Of a stretch of 64,000 bases of DNA, positions 1-9,756 are shown piece after piece. Every line of letters starts with the position of its first letter. Position 1 is the first letter of the stretch. A model generated the notes under the pieces. The model had not been told where the DNA came from, searched no databases, and saw only the letters and a program-made list of their open reading frames with translations. Both the position numbers and the translations under genes were made by a program. Source of the stretch: Novosphingobium sp. ST904. Lineage in GTDB: Bacteria > Pseudomonadota > Alphaproteobacteria > Sphingomonadales > Sphingomonadaceae. The stretch is from NCBI RefSeq assembly GCF_001298105.1, contig NZ_LGJH01000166.1, positions 124,001 to 188,000 on the forward strand, read 5' to 3'.

Positions 1-118
1 CGACGCCGCCGGACATGGCAACGACGATACGGCGCGCGGAAAGCGGCGCGGGCAACTGGAACAGCGCGGCGGGATCGAGGCCGGCCACCAGTCCTTCAAG
101 GTCGGAAAGGGCGGTCAT
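1..118 (-). CDS. mnmA: tRNA-specific 2-thiouridylase MnmA (5' end only)
   Basis: Only the first 39 or so residues are inside the window; the gene runs off the left edge. The visible end reads RIVVAMSGGV, which is the start of the SGGVDS pyrophosphatase loop of the MnmA/TrmU family. MnmA thiolates U34 of tRNA-Lys, tRNA-Glu and tRNA-Gln in the cytoplasm using ATP and a sulfur relay. The ATG at 118 gives a short N-terminal leader of about 28 residues before the loop, as is common in alphaproteobacterial members. The family call rests on one motif and its distance from the start, so ThiI-like or other PP-loop ATPases are not fully excluded. Confidence 0.7.
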   Translation of the reverse strand, partial: MTALSDLEGLVAGLDPAALFQLPAPLSARRIVVAMSGGV

Positions 119-220
119 GCGCCGCCCCATACAGGCGAACGCACGGAATTCCTACCTTTGTCGATAGGAGGGGGCCGTATCTAACCGCAAAGGGCGGCCA
201 AGGCGTGCTTCGCAAGCGCG

Positions 221-234
221 TTAACAATCGTTAA
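221..234. promoter_or_regulatory. CtrA-like double half-site (TTAA-N6-TTAA)
   Basis: Two TTAA half-sites separated by six bases (TTAACAATCGTTAA) lie in the 175-bp gap between mnmA and the small gene at 293. The CtrA consensus is TTAA-N7-TTAA, so the spacing is one base short. The site is placed about 60 bp upstream of the unit that contains sciP, a gene whose product acts with CtrA in Caulobacter. Binding is inferred, not shown. Confidence 0.35.
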
Positions 235-292
235 AAAAGTGTAAACATCGCCTTTACCGTCCCTTGACCAAGCGGCGCTAAAAGCCTTGTCC

Positions 293-637
293 ATGAACAT
301 CGCTTTTGATCATGAAACCTGCAAAGCAGGGCATGCGTCTGGTCGCGACAGCGAAGAGTTCATCTCGGACCCATCGCCGATCGACTGGTTTTCCCTGCGT
401 TCCCGACTGTTTGCGGCGCACGATCTGCGTGCCGCGTGGGCAGAGCCTGATTCCATCAGGCCCGAATCCGTCAGGCTTCACCGCTTTGGCAGTTTCGCCG
501 GCTCGGCCGCATTCGTTATTCATACGTATGAGCCAGTCTCAATACCTGTTAACCCAAATGCTTCAGCCAATCGCAAGCCAGCGGAGGCCAATGTCGCTTC
601 TGTCGCCGGCAATCGAAGCACCGGCGTACGAGGGTGA
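293..637 (+). CDS. small hypothetical protein upstream of sciP
   Basis: A 114-residue frame starts at ATG 293. No known domain is recognised and there is no signal peptide or membrane segment. The composition (DPSPIDWFSLRSRLFAAHD in the N-terminal third, then a charged and Asn-rich tail ending GNRSTGVRG) looks like a real short soluble protein. Its stop codon overlaps the start of sciP in the pattern TGATG, which suggests translational coupling. An overlapping frame of similar size (306-707) is less credible because it runs deep into sciP. The existence of the gene is likely but not certain; its function is unknown. Confidence 0.55.
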   Translation: MNIAFDHETCKAGHASGRDSEEFISDPSPIDWFSLRSRLFAAHDLRAAWAEPDSIRPESVRLHRFGSFAGSAAFVIHTYEPVSIPVNPNASANRKPAEANVASVAGNRSTGVRG

Positions 638-939
638 TGATGATCGAGAACCAGAAAATCCGTCCTGCCCAGGTGATCGGGCCGCTCGGCGAGCCGTTGA
701 CGCTTGATTCGTTGCCGCCGCCGAACACCACGCGCTGGGTCGTGCGCCGCAAGGCGGAAGTCGTTGCGGCCGTGAACGGCGGCCTGCTGACGATCGACGA
801 AGTCTGCGATCGCTATCAGCTCACGCTGGAAGAATTCGCGGGATGGCAGCGCGCGGTGGACCGTTCTGGAATGCAGGGCCTGCGCGTCACGCGAATCCAG
901 CATTACCGCGATCTTTACGAGCGCCAGCAGAAGTACTGA
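637..939 (+). CDS. sciP: SciP-like DUF1153 regulator (CtrA inhibitor)
   Basis: A 100-residue protein that is almost entirely the DUF1153 domain. Diagnostic blocks are RPAQVIGPLGEPLTLDSLPP, TTRWVVRRKAEVVAAV and the end block GLRVTRIQHYRDLYERQ. In Caulobacter crescentus SciP binds CtrA and DNA and blocks activation of CtrA promoters, giving G1-phase timing; that role is established there and inferred here. The helix-turn-helix lies in the centre (DEVCDRYQLTLEEFAGWQRA). Starts at 637 or 640 are both possible; an AGGG at 631-634 favours 640 by spacing. The coding sequence and surroundings contain several GANTC methylation sites, but these are not obviously enriched. Confidence 0.88.
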   Translation: MMIENQKIRPAQVIGPLGEPLTLDSLPPPNTTRWVVRRKAEVVAAVNGGLLTIDEVCDRYQLTLEEFAGWQRAVDRSGMQGLRVTRIQHYRDLYERQQKY

Positions 940-1304
940 GCCTCGAATTTGTTGAGGGTCGAAAGACCCGGAAGACGGCGGCGAACCTCGGTTCGGCGCG
1001 TTTCCGTATTTGGCCGGCGAATCCTTGAGGACCCAAGGATTACGCCCCGCCGATTACCTGCGCTCGACGCTTGTCGATCCCCGTCGGCTACAGGCCGACT
1101 GCTGATTGCCACTCGCTTGTCGCAGGTATATGTCCGTTCGCAGGAAATTTTGCCGTTGCAGCGGCGCGGACCCGTGTGCCCGCGCCCCGACGGCAGATCG
1201 TGCTCCCCGGTGCCGGGCGGGCCCGCGGGTGGTGACGCCTCCGGGATCAGGCAATCGGTTCGGGCATCGGGATTGGGGGCAATCGCAGTTTTTGCGGTGA
1301 CAAG
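940..1304. other. 365-bp non-coding gap with three hairpins
   Basis: No convincing gene is seen here. Three perfect inverted repeats follow the sciP stop. GGGTC/GACCC with a GAAA tetraloop is at 956-969. AATCCTTG/CAAGGATT with a six-base loop is at 1020-1041. GTCGGC/GCCGAC with a TACAG loop is at 1083-1099. None is followed by a T-run on either strand, so simple intrinsic termination is not supported. The first may end sciP transcription with Rho. The others could be an untranslated leader of the efflux operon that starts at 1305. Confidence 0.4.
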
Positions 1305-2505
1305 ATGAATTACGACAGCAGGATCGATGTGAGCGAGAACGAAGGTTTCACCGCGCCGGGCAACCCGCTTGAAGGGGATGTCGAACGGGATCGTGCATCC
1401 CGCCGATGGCTGTGGATCGCCATAGTGGGCGCCGTCGTGCTCGCGATCGGCATCTGGTTCGCCACGCGCGGCGGAGGTGAAGCCAGCGCCGCCGGCGAAA
1501 AACGACGTTCAGACCCCCGCCGTAACCGTGGTCGTGCCTGGCCGCGCCTCCGTTGTCGGCGAAATCAGCGCAACCGGTTCGCTGGCGGCACGCCGCCCGA
1601 TGCCGGTCGGTTCGGTGGGCGAGGGCGGGCAGGTCCGCTCCGTGCTCGTCGAAGCGGGAGACTGGGTGTCGCAGGGCCAGGTGCTGGCCGTGATCGACCG
1701 CTCGGTGCAGGCCCAGCAGCAGGCAGGCCAGTCCGCGCAGATCTCCGTCGCAGAAGCAGACGCGCGCCTTGCGCAGGCCAATCTCGACCGTGCGCTCAAA
1801 CTGGTGGACCGCGGCTTCATCTCCGCTGCCGACGTCGACCGGCTGAAGGCGACGCGTGACGCTGCCGTCGCCCAGGTCAGGGTGGCGCGCGCCACGCTCG
1901 GCCAGCTTCAGGCACAGACCGCCCGCCTCAACATCGTTGCTCCGGCGGCCGGCCTCGTGCTCGAACGCAATGTCGAGCTTGGCCAGGTCGTGGGCGGCGG
2001 CAGTGCCGTGCTGTTCCGCCTCGCCAAGGGCGGCGAGATGGAACTGCTCGCCCAGCTCAGCGAGGACGATCTCGCCCGGCTGAGCGTCGGCGTGGAAGCC
2101 ACCGTGACGCCGACCGGCTCGAACCAGAGCTTCACCGGCCAGGTCTGGCAGATCGCCCCGATCATCGATTCCACCAACCGCCAGGGCATCGCCCGTATCG
2201 CGCTCGCCTATAATGACGCCCTGCGTCCGGGCGGGTTTGCCAGCGTGGTGATCAACAGCGGCCAGACGGTTGCTCCGGTGCTGCCGGAATCGGCCATCCA
2301 GAACGACGACAAGGGCTCGTTCGTCTACGTCGTGGACGCCAAGAACGTGGTGCATCGCCGCGCCGTCCAGACCGGTCTGGTGACGGGCAAGGGCATCGTC
2401 GTGAAGTCCGGCATCGACGGTAACGAGAAGATCGTGCTGCGTGCCGGCGGGTTCCTCAACGACGGCGACAAGGTCAAGCCCCAGCTTGCCGCCAAGGCCG
2501 ATTGA
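1305..2505 (+). CDS. RND efflux periplasmic adaptor (MFP family), frameshifted
   Basis: This is the membrane fusion protein that links an inner-membrane RND pump to an outer-membrane channel. The N-terminal part has a cytoplasmic tail of about 35 residues and one membrane anchor (WLWIAIVGAVVLAIGIWFA). Then comes the barrel-sandwich region with VSQGQVLAVIDRSVQ, a helical hairpin (ADARLAQANLDRALKLVDRG), the second lipoyl half and a beta-barrel ending at KPQLAAKAD. The reading frame changes by one base near 1480-1500: the anchor is in one frame and everything from about PAKNDVQTPAVTVVVPG is in the next. The total length is 1201 nt, so one extra or two missing bases would restore about 400 residues, the usual family length. 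The start at ATG 1305 gives the anchored form. It is followed 14 bp later by the pump gene. Confidence 0.85.
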
Positions 2506-2519
2506 TCGGACATAGCGCG

Positions 2520-5500
2520 ATGAGCCTACGCAACATCTCGGCCTGGTCGATCCGCAATCCGATCATTCCGATCGTCTTCTTCATCGGCGTGATGATCGCC
2601 GGCGTGGTCTCGTTCATGCGCATGGACGTGAACAACATGCCGGACGTGGAATTCCCGGGCGTTCACGTCATGATCTCGCAGCCGGGCGCCGCCCCGACCG
2701 AGATCGAGACGCAGATCACCCAGATCATTGAGGGCGCGGTCCGGTCCGTTCCCGGGATCGAGGAAATCCAGTCTACCGCCTCGGAAGGCACGTCGACCAC
2801 GCTGGTGTTCTTCACGGTCGGCACCAATCCGGACGTTGCCACGAACCAGGTCAAGAACGCCGTCGATCAGGTGCGCGGGCAGCTGCCGGACGGCATTCTC
2901 GAACCGATGGTCACCAAGATCGAGGCCAACGGCGACAATCTGGCCTATTACGCCGTCAGTGCCGACGACATGACGATGGAGCAGCTCAGCTGGTTCGTCG
3001 ACGATACGATCTCGAAGACCCTGCTCTCGATCGAAGGCCTCGCCTCGGTGGAGCGCAACGGCGGCGTGGACCGTGAAATCCGCGTCGTCGTCGATCCGCA
3101 GCGGATGATCGCGCTGGGCCTTACCGCGAACGACATCAACGGCGTGCTGCGGCAGGTCAACACCGACGCTGCCGGCGGCCAAGCGGAAATCGCCGGATCG
3201 CGCCAGTCGGTCCGCGTTCTGGGCAATGCGCAGGATGCGTATCAGCTTTCGCAGACCCGCATCAACCTTGGCGGCGGCAGGCAGGTCAAGCTTTCGGATA
3301 TCGCCAAGGTCTACGACGGCTATTCCGAGCAGACCCGCATCGCCAAGCTGCGCGGCCGCGAGGTCGTGACTTTCGGCTTCACGCGGGCTCTCGGGGCTTC
3401 GGACGTGGCCGTCTATGACGGCGCCGCCAAGGCGTTGGACAAGATCCGCAAGGAAAACCCCAACATCCACATCACGCGCCTGTTCTCCGACGTGGACTAC
3501 ACGAAGGGACAGTACACCAGCTCGATGGAAGCGCTGGTCGAGGGTGCGGTGCTGGCCATCGTCATCGTCTACCTGTTCCTGCGTGACTGGCGCGCGACGA
3601 TGATCTCGGCGATCGCGATCCCGCTTTCGGCGATCCCGACGTTCTGGTTCATGGACATGCTCGGCTTCACGCTGAACTTCCTCTCGCTGCTGGCGCTCAG
3701 CCTCGTGGCGGGGGTCCTGGTCGATGACGCCATCGTCGAGATCGAGAATATCGTGCGCCACATGCGCATGGGCAAATCGGCCTATCAGGCATCGATCGAC
3801 GCGGCAGACGAAATCGGCCTCGCGGTCGTCGCCACTACGTTCTCGATCGTCGCGGTGTTCCTGCCGGTCGGGCTCATGCCGGGCATTCCGGGGCAATTCT
3901 TCAAGGCCTTCGGCCTGACGGTCGTTGCGGCGGTGCTGATGAGCCTTGCCGTGGCGCGCCTTATCACGCCGATGGTCGCGGCCTACTTCCTCAAGGCTCA
4001 CGGCCATGCCGAACACGGCGGCGGCAAGGGCATGGACCTTTATCTCAAGGTTCTGGCCTGGACGCTGGATTCGCGTGAGGCGCTTCGTCTCAAGTCCCGG
4101 CTGGTCAAGGCGCCGTCGCGCTGGTGGTACTATCTCATCGCGATGGTGGCGATCCTGCTCATGCTGGGCGGGGGCATCGGTGCGGCCTACATGATCTTCC
4201 AGGGCGCGAACTTCGTGCTCGGCAAGATGGGGCTGGGCAAGGCGGCCTTCGTGCTGGCCTCGGCGATCGCACCTCTCGGCATTCCCGTGGCGATCTATGT
4301 GCTCGGCAAGGCGCTGCGGTGGCTGGCTCACTTCGCCGGACGCATGGGCACCTGGTACCGTTATTTCTCGGCGCGGATCAGCGCGCGGATGCACGACCAC
4401 CGGTTCTACGCATTCTGTGCGGGCATATACGCGCTGGTCGTGACGTTCGCGTTGCTGGCGGGGCTGCCCTCGCAGTTCCAGCCCAACACCAACAACGACA
4501 CCAGCACCGTCAACATCGAGATGGTGCCCGGCACCACCATCGAGCAGACCGTGGTGGTGGCCGACAAGGTCACGCACCTGCTCGAACGGCAGCCTGAAGT
4601 GCAGCACATCCTCGAGGCTTCGCGCGAGGGCAGGGGGTCGCTCTACATCGCGCTCAAGCCGGCCGACCAGCGCAAGGCCACGAGCATCGAGTTCGAACGC
4701 CGCATGGCGCCCGAACTGCAGAACATCGCTGATGCCCGCGTGACATTTGCCACGCAGTCGGGCGGATTCGGCAGTGGCCGCGATATTTCGGTGATGCTCT
4801 CGGGCAGCGATTCGGAACTGCTCAACAAGACGGCGCAGACCCTGGCTGAACAGATGCGTACGATTCCGGGCGTGATTGCACCTCGTATCGCCGCCGACCT
4901 GCAGCGACCGGAACTGGTGATCGTGCCGCGCCTCGACCTCGCGGCGCAGCTCGGCGTGACGACGGCGGCGCTCAGCCAGACCATCCGCATCGCCACGCTT
5001 GGCGAGATCGACCAGAACGCTGCCAAGTTCTCGCTGAGCGACCGGCAGGTCCCGATCCGGGTCATTCTCGCCCGCGCCTCGCGCCGGGACTATTCCACGA
5101 TCGAGAATCTTCCCGTGACCACCGCAACCGGCGGCTCCGTGCCGCTCAAGCGCGTGGCCGAGATTCGCTTCGGTGCCGGTCCGACCCAGATCCAGCGCTA
5201 CAACCAGTCGCGCCGCATCTTCGTCGCGCCGACCTTGGCGAAGGGCAGGTAAAGGGTCCGATCATGGAGCAGATCCAGAACCTGCCGATCATGAAGAACC
5301 TGCCGACCGGCGTGTCGAACGCCCCCGTCGGCGAGGACAAGTGGCAGGCCGAGATGGTCAACAGCTTCGTGATCGCGGTGATCAGCGGTATCTTCCTGGT
5401 CTTCGCGGTGCTGGTGCTGCTCTACAAGCGCTTCGTCTCGCCGCTGGTGAACATGGCCTCGCTGCTGCTGGCCCCGCTGGGCGGGCTCCTGGCGCTGGTG

Positions 5501-5962
5501 ATCGTTGGCCAGCCGATCTCGATGCCGGTCTACATCGGCATCCTGATGCTGCTGGGCATCGTTGCCAAGAACTCCATCCTGCTGATCGACTTCGCGATCG
5601 AGGAAATGGAGAAGGGTGTCGACAAGCTCACGGCCATCATGGACGCCGGGCACAAGCGCGCGCAGCCGATCATCATGACCACCGTGGCCATGACGGCGGG
5701 CATGGTGCCGACCGCGATCTCGCTTTCGGGCGATGCGGCATGGCGCGCGCCAATGGGCATCACCGTGATCGGCGGCCTGCTGGTGTCCACCATGCTGACT
5801 CTGGTGATCGTGCCGGCTGCCTTCAGCCTGGCTGATGGCTTCGAAAAGCGGGTGGGTCCGTGGCTGCGCCGCAAGCTGCTCACGTTCGAGCCGCACCACG
5901 CCCATGAGGATGCCGCCACCCAGGGTGGAATCGCACTTCCCCAGCCGATCGCGGCCGAATAG
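2520..5962 (+). CDS. RND multidrug efflux permease (AcrB/HAE1-type), frameshifted
   Basis: Proton-driven inner-membrane exporter that works with the adaptor encoded just upstream. It opens with the family start NPIIPIVFFIGVMIAGVVSF and carries porter-domain blocks (GAAPTEIETQITQIIEGAV). In TM4 it shows the VLVDDAIVEIENIVRH proton-relay region with paired Asp. The frame breaks near 5228: GRRIFV should continue as G-A-D-L-G-E-G-Q but one G is missing in a GTCGCGCC tract, and the last 240 residues (from GPIMEQIQNLP to the end) are in the next frame. The total is 3443 nt, one base short of an in-frame 1147 residues. That is about 100 longer than typical pumps, because of an extra segment at residues 510-625 with two more hydrophobic stretches. 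ATG 2520 is preferred over an upstream in-frame start at 2502 that overlaps the adaptor. Confidence 0.9.
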
Positions 5963-5979
5963 CAAGAGCAGGAGGAACA

Positions 5980-7282
5980 TTGCCGGCCCCCAAGCGTAGC
6001 ATCTCCGTGGCACGGCAAGACTTTTTCCGGCTCGGCCCGGTCGTGAACGACCGGGCCCGGCACATGCGCCTGTTCGCGACGGGGCTGCTGCTGTTCATGG
6101 CGGCGGCCTTCATCGTTCTCAAACGGCTGGCGGTGCTGCACCCGGAATGGAGCGGGCCGCTCGGATACGCGATCTCCTTTACCGAAGCGGCCATGGTCGG
6201 CGGTCTGGCAGACTGGTTCGCTGTGACCGCGCTGTTCCGCCATCCGCTGGGCCTGCCGATCCCGCACACCGCGATCATTCCCGACAACAAGGACCGTATA
6301 GCCGATTCGATGGCGATGTTCCTGAGGGACAATTTCCTCACGCCACAAGTCGTCGCCCGGCGTCTGAAGGGCTTCAACCTTGCGGCCGCCACCGGGGCGT
6401 TCCTTTCCGATCCCGCGCGTGACGAGCAATCCCGCATTCGTGCCGGCGCGGCCAACCTGCTGGCCGACGTGCTCGAATCGCTGGATCCCGAGCAGATGGG
6501 CGGCATGGTCAAGACCGGCCTGCGCCGTCAGCTCGAGAAGATCGATGCGGCGCCCCTGCTCGGCCAGATGCTGACCAGTGCGATTGCCGACCGCAGGCAC
6601 CTGCCGGTGCTCGAAAGCGTGCTGCGCAAGATCGGCGAGGCTATCGAGAGCAACGAGCCGCTGATCCGCGAGATGATCCATCAGCGCGCCAACAGCATCA
6701 TGCGCTGGACCGGGCTGGACGAGCGGCTGGCAAACGGCGTGCTCGACGGCGCCTACCGGCTGCTGGCCGAAGTGATCGTCCAGCGACCATCCCCTGCGCG
6801 CCAGGATCGACGAGGCGCTCGCCAAGCTTGCAGAGGACTTGCGAAGCAAGCCCGAGACGCAGGCGAAGGTGGAGCGCATCAAGAACGAACTGATCGAAAA
6901 CCCCGCAGTCGCCGCCTGGCTCGACGGCATGTGGGAACGCACTCGCGCGGCCTTGCTCAAGGCCGTGCGCAATCCCGACAAGGCGTTGTCCGGTGCGCTG
7001 GGGGAAAGCCTTGCGCAACTGGGTCAGGCACTGGGCGACGACGCGCGGTTGCAGTACATGGTCAATCGTTTCGCGCGCCGCACGCTCGTCGGGATCGTGT
7101 CGCGCTATGGGGGGGAAATCGTGAGGCTGGTATCCGAAACCGTCAAGCGCTGGGATGCGCGCACCGTGACGGACCGCATAGAGGGCGCCGTGGGCCGCGA
7201 CCTTCAGTTCATCCGCATCAACGGCACGCTGGTCGGCGGCCTGTTCGGCGTATGCATCCACGTTGCGGACCAGTTGCTGTGA
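5980..7282 (+). CDS. DUF445 family membrane protein, frameshifted
   Basis: A protein of about 430 residues of the DUF445 family, whose function is unknown. An N-terminal membrane segment (LFATGLLLFMAAAFIVLKRL) is followed by the family signature MVGGLADWFAVTALFRHPLG and LPIPHTAIIPDNKDRI. The long middle part is helical, and a second hydrophobic stretch (GTLVGGLFGVCIHVADQLL) closes the chain. A strong AGGAGG at 5970-5975 sits just before a TTG codon at 5980, which is taken as the start. The frame shifts near 6785, between AEVIV and DHPLRARIDEAL. The length of 1303 nt means one extra or two missing bases. It lies 17 bp after the RND pump and probably belongs to the same transcript. Confidence 0.8.
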
Positions 7283-7830
7283 GCCTTGCCGTGCTGGATG
7301 GCCCGCTGCTCGTTACCGAGCGTTTCGAACTCTGGAAGCCGCAGGCAAGCGATCTCGACGATATGGTCCGCCTGCTGGCCGATGAGGAGACGCGGCGGTT
7401 CCTCGGCCTTACGCAAGCCGAGAAGAAGGGCGTTTTCGAGCGCCTCCAGCGCAACGGCGGGTCCTGGGCGCTGCACGGCTATGGGACCTTCCCGGTGCGC
7501 AGGCGTGGCGGGAATGGCGAGATCGTTGCCAACTGCGGTGTGTTCCATAGCTGGCGGGGCTTTGGGAAAGGCATGGACGACGTACCCGAGGCGGGCTGGA
7601 TCGTCCGGTACGATCACTGGGGAATCGGCCTGGCAAAGGAGGTCATGCGCGCCGTACTGGATTGGTTCGACGTGACTCACGGACCACGCCGCATTGCCTG
7701 CATGATCGAGGAGGGCAATACAGCCTCCGAGCGGGTGGCCGGAGCACTGGGCTTCATTCCTTGCGGAAATCACGACCTCGGCGAAAACGGGGAGACGGTT
7801 ATCGTTAATCTGTTCGAGCGGGTTTCCTGA
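7279..7830 (+). CDS. GNAT family N-acetyltransferase
   Basis: A 183-residue acetyltransferase of the RimJ/RimL-like type. The N-terminal strand LLVTERFELWKPQASDLDDM is typical of this group. The acetyl-CoA site is the segment GWIVRYDHWGIGLAKEVMRA, and the C-terminal block with NTASERVAGALGFIPCG is also characteristic. The GTG start at 7279 overlaps the TGA of the DUF445 gene by four bases (GTGA), so the two are translationally coupled. The substrate cannot be read from the sequence; ribosomal proteins, amino acids or antibiotics are all possible. Confidence 0.8.
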   Translation: MSLAVLDGPLLVTERFELWKPQASDLDDMVRLLADEETRRFLGLTQAEKKGVFERLQRNGGSWALHGYGTFPVRRRGGNGEIVANCGVFHSWRGFGKGMDDVPEAGWIVRYDHWGIGLAKEVMRAVLDWFDVTHGPRRIACMIEEGNTASERVAGALGFIPCGNHDLGENGETVIVNLFERVS

Positions 7831-7854
7831 CCGGGCGGCGCGCTTCCCGGACCT

Positions 7855-8688
7855 TCAGAACAGGGCTGCTCCGGCGAAGTAAGACGCGACCGGAGCGCCC
7901 CTGGCATCGTGAGCGGGCATGAAACGACCCCGCAGGACGAACTGCCGGCAGACCTGCTCGCCGAAGCTGCCAGGTCCGATCGCGCGTTGAATATGGCAAT
8001 CCGTGACGTGGCCCTCGGCATCCACACCGAGACGGAACCGCAGGAAGCCGCCGATACCTTCAGGCACCGTGAATTCCGGATGGTCGCCCTTGCGCATCCA
8101 GGCCTTGAAACCGGGCGTGGGCTCGGGGCGGGAGCGCGTACGCTGTTCCCACGGCTTGAAGCCCCATTGGAGTTCAAGATTTACCGTGCATTGCCGCATA
8201 ACGCGCATCGCATCGTGAAACCCGCTGACTCCCAGCCTGTACGATATGCGCGAAGGTACAGTGAAGGTCAGAGTGGAATTCGTGCTGTTTCCACCTTCGG
8301 AGATCCACGGTTCCAGTTCGGCTTCGGTAACGAGCAGCATGGATGCCTGATGGGCGCCCGATGCGCTCAGAACTGTAACGCGCCGCGGTTGCGCGCCATT
8401 GCCAAGATCGATCCAGCCCTCGGCTTCGGGAAGGTGCCAATCCATTCCCTCACCGGCCAGCGTGATCTGGAAAGGCTTGTCCGGAGCGAATCCCGAGAAG
8501 GTGATGACGAGAGAGCGGTTGTCGGCCCCGAAAACGGCGGCCATGTCGCAGGAATCGGCGTCGTAGCGGAAAGTCCATGGACTGCTCCGCGGGAGGTCGA
8601 TTGCGTGAGCGGCCTGCGCTGGCGAAACCGGCGACAACAACGCGGCGGCAGCAAGCCAGCTTGCCCGCCGTTTCGGTACCCATCTCAT
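7855..8688 (-). CDS. secreted protein with TonB-C-like domain, function unknown
   Basis: A 277-residue protein with a clear signal peptide: RRAS, then a hydrophobic core LAAAALLSPVSP, then AQA as a likely cleavage site near residue 26. The central region (residues 40-180) contains an all-beta domain with no recognised family. The C-terminal 90 residues (GGFLRFRLGVDAEGHVTDCHI, then CRQFVLRGRFMPA) match the pattern of a TonB C-terminal domain, but there is no membrane anchor or Pro-rich spacer, so it is not a classical energy transducer. It is convergent with the GNAT gene, with only 24 bp between the two stops. Confidence 0.6.
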   Translation of the reverse strand: MRWVPKRRASWLAAAALLSPVSPAQAAHAIDLPRSSPWTFRYDADSCDMAAVFGADNRSLVITFSGFAPDKPFQITLAGEGMDWHLPEAEGWIDLGNGAQPRRVTVLSASGAHQASMLLVTEAELEPWISEGGNSTNSTLTFTVPSRISYRLGVSGFHDAMRVMRQCTVNLELQWGFKPWEQRTRSRPEPTPGFKAWMRKGDHPEFTVPEGIGGFLRFRLGVDAEGHVTDCHIQRAIGPGSFGEQVCRQFVLRGRFMPAHDARGAPVASYFAGAALF

Positions 8689-8740
8689 GCAGAATCCCCC
8701 GATGCCCGACCAGGGCGATATAGGGAAACTGTTGCACTTA

Positions 8741-8773
8741 AACGAAAACCCCGGCCATTATCTGGCCGGGGTT
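8741..8773 (-). terminator. intrinsic terminator of the etfBA operon
   Basis: An 11-bp perfect stem (AACCCCGGCCA / TGGCCGGGGTT) with a five-base loop lies 27 bp beyond the etfA stop. Read on the minus strand it is followed by TTTTCGTTT. The fold and U-rich tail fit a rho-independent terminator for etfBA. It also separates the operon from the secreted-protein gene at 7855-8688. Confidence 0.85.
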
Positions 8774-8799
8774 CCGTTGCTTCAGTCCTTCAGCGCCGC

Positions 8800-9728
8800 T
8801 CAGAGCTTGCCGGTAAGCTCCGGCACGGCGGTGAACAGGTCGGCCACCAAGCCGACATCCGCGACCTGGAAGATCGGGGCGTCCTCGTCCTTGTTGATGG
8901 CGATGATGGTCTTCGAATCCTTCATGCCCGCAAGGTGCTGGATCGCGCCCGAGATGCCGACCGCGATGTAGACTTCGGGAGCCACGATCTTGCCGGTCTG
9001 GCCGACCTGGTAGTCGTTGGGCACATAGCCCGCATCGACCGCCGCGCGCGAGGCGCCGACGGCGCGCCGAGCTTGTCGGCGAGCGGCAGGATGACCTGTT
9101 CGAAGGTTTCCGAATCCTTCAGCGCGCGGCCGCCGGAGACGATCACCTTGGCGCTGGTCAGTTCCGGGCGTTCCGACTTGGCGAGTTCGGCGCCCACGAA
9201 GCTGGAAAGACCGGCGTCACCGGCACCTGCCACGTCTTCGATGGCGGCCGAGCCGCCCTCGGCAGCAGCCTTCTCGAAGGCGGTGCCGCGCACCGTGATG
9301 ACCAGCTTGGCGTCGCTCGATTCGACGGTGGCGATGGCGTTGCCGGCGTAGATCGGACGGGTGAAGGTCTTTTCGCCTTCGACCGAGAGGATGTCCGAAA
9401 GCTGCATCACGTCGAGCAGCGCGGCAACGCGCGGGGCGACGTTCTTGCCGGTGGTCGTGGCGGGCACCAGGAACGCATCGTGGTGGCCCATGAGTTCGAC
9501 GATCAGCGGCGCGAGGTTTTCGGCCAGGGCGTGCTCATAGGCGGCGTTGTCGGCCAGGTGGACCTTGGCGACACCGGCGATCTTCGCGGCCTGTTCGGCA
9601 ACGGCGCGGCAGCCGGAGCCGGCGACCAGCAGATGGACTTCACCGAGCTTGGCGGCAGCGGTGACGGTGTGGAGCGTCGCGTCCTTGACCGACGCGTTGT
9701 CGTGTTCGACCCAAACGAGCGTCTTCAT
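8800..9728 (-). CDS. etfA: electron transfer flavoprotein subunit alpha, frameshifted
   Basis: The FAD-binding subunit of ETF, which passes electrons from acyl-CoA and related dehydrogenases to ETF-ubiquinone oxidoreductase. The start MKTLVWVEHDNASVKDATL and the FAD site GQTGKIVAPEVYIAVGISGA are diagnostic. The chain is split by a frameshift around 9055-9070: the N-terminal part ends at PLADKLGA and the C-terminal part resumes at VPNDYQVGQTGKIVAP in another frame. The sequence there is a GC-only run. The total of 929 nt is exactly one base short of 309 codons plus stop. ETF is central to fatty-acid and branched amino-acid oxidation, so a true null is unlikely. It lies 28 bp after etfB. Confidence 0.9.
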
Positions 9729-9756
9729 CGTTTCAAATCCTTCCCGGGCTGTGCCC

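Noticed and set aside
949..1308. Open frames in the gap after sciP
   Set aside because: Several frames of 60-120 codons overlap on both strands, with Arg/Pro-rich composition typical of non-coding GC-rich DNA and no ribosome site.
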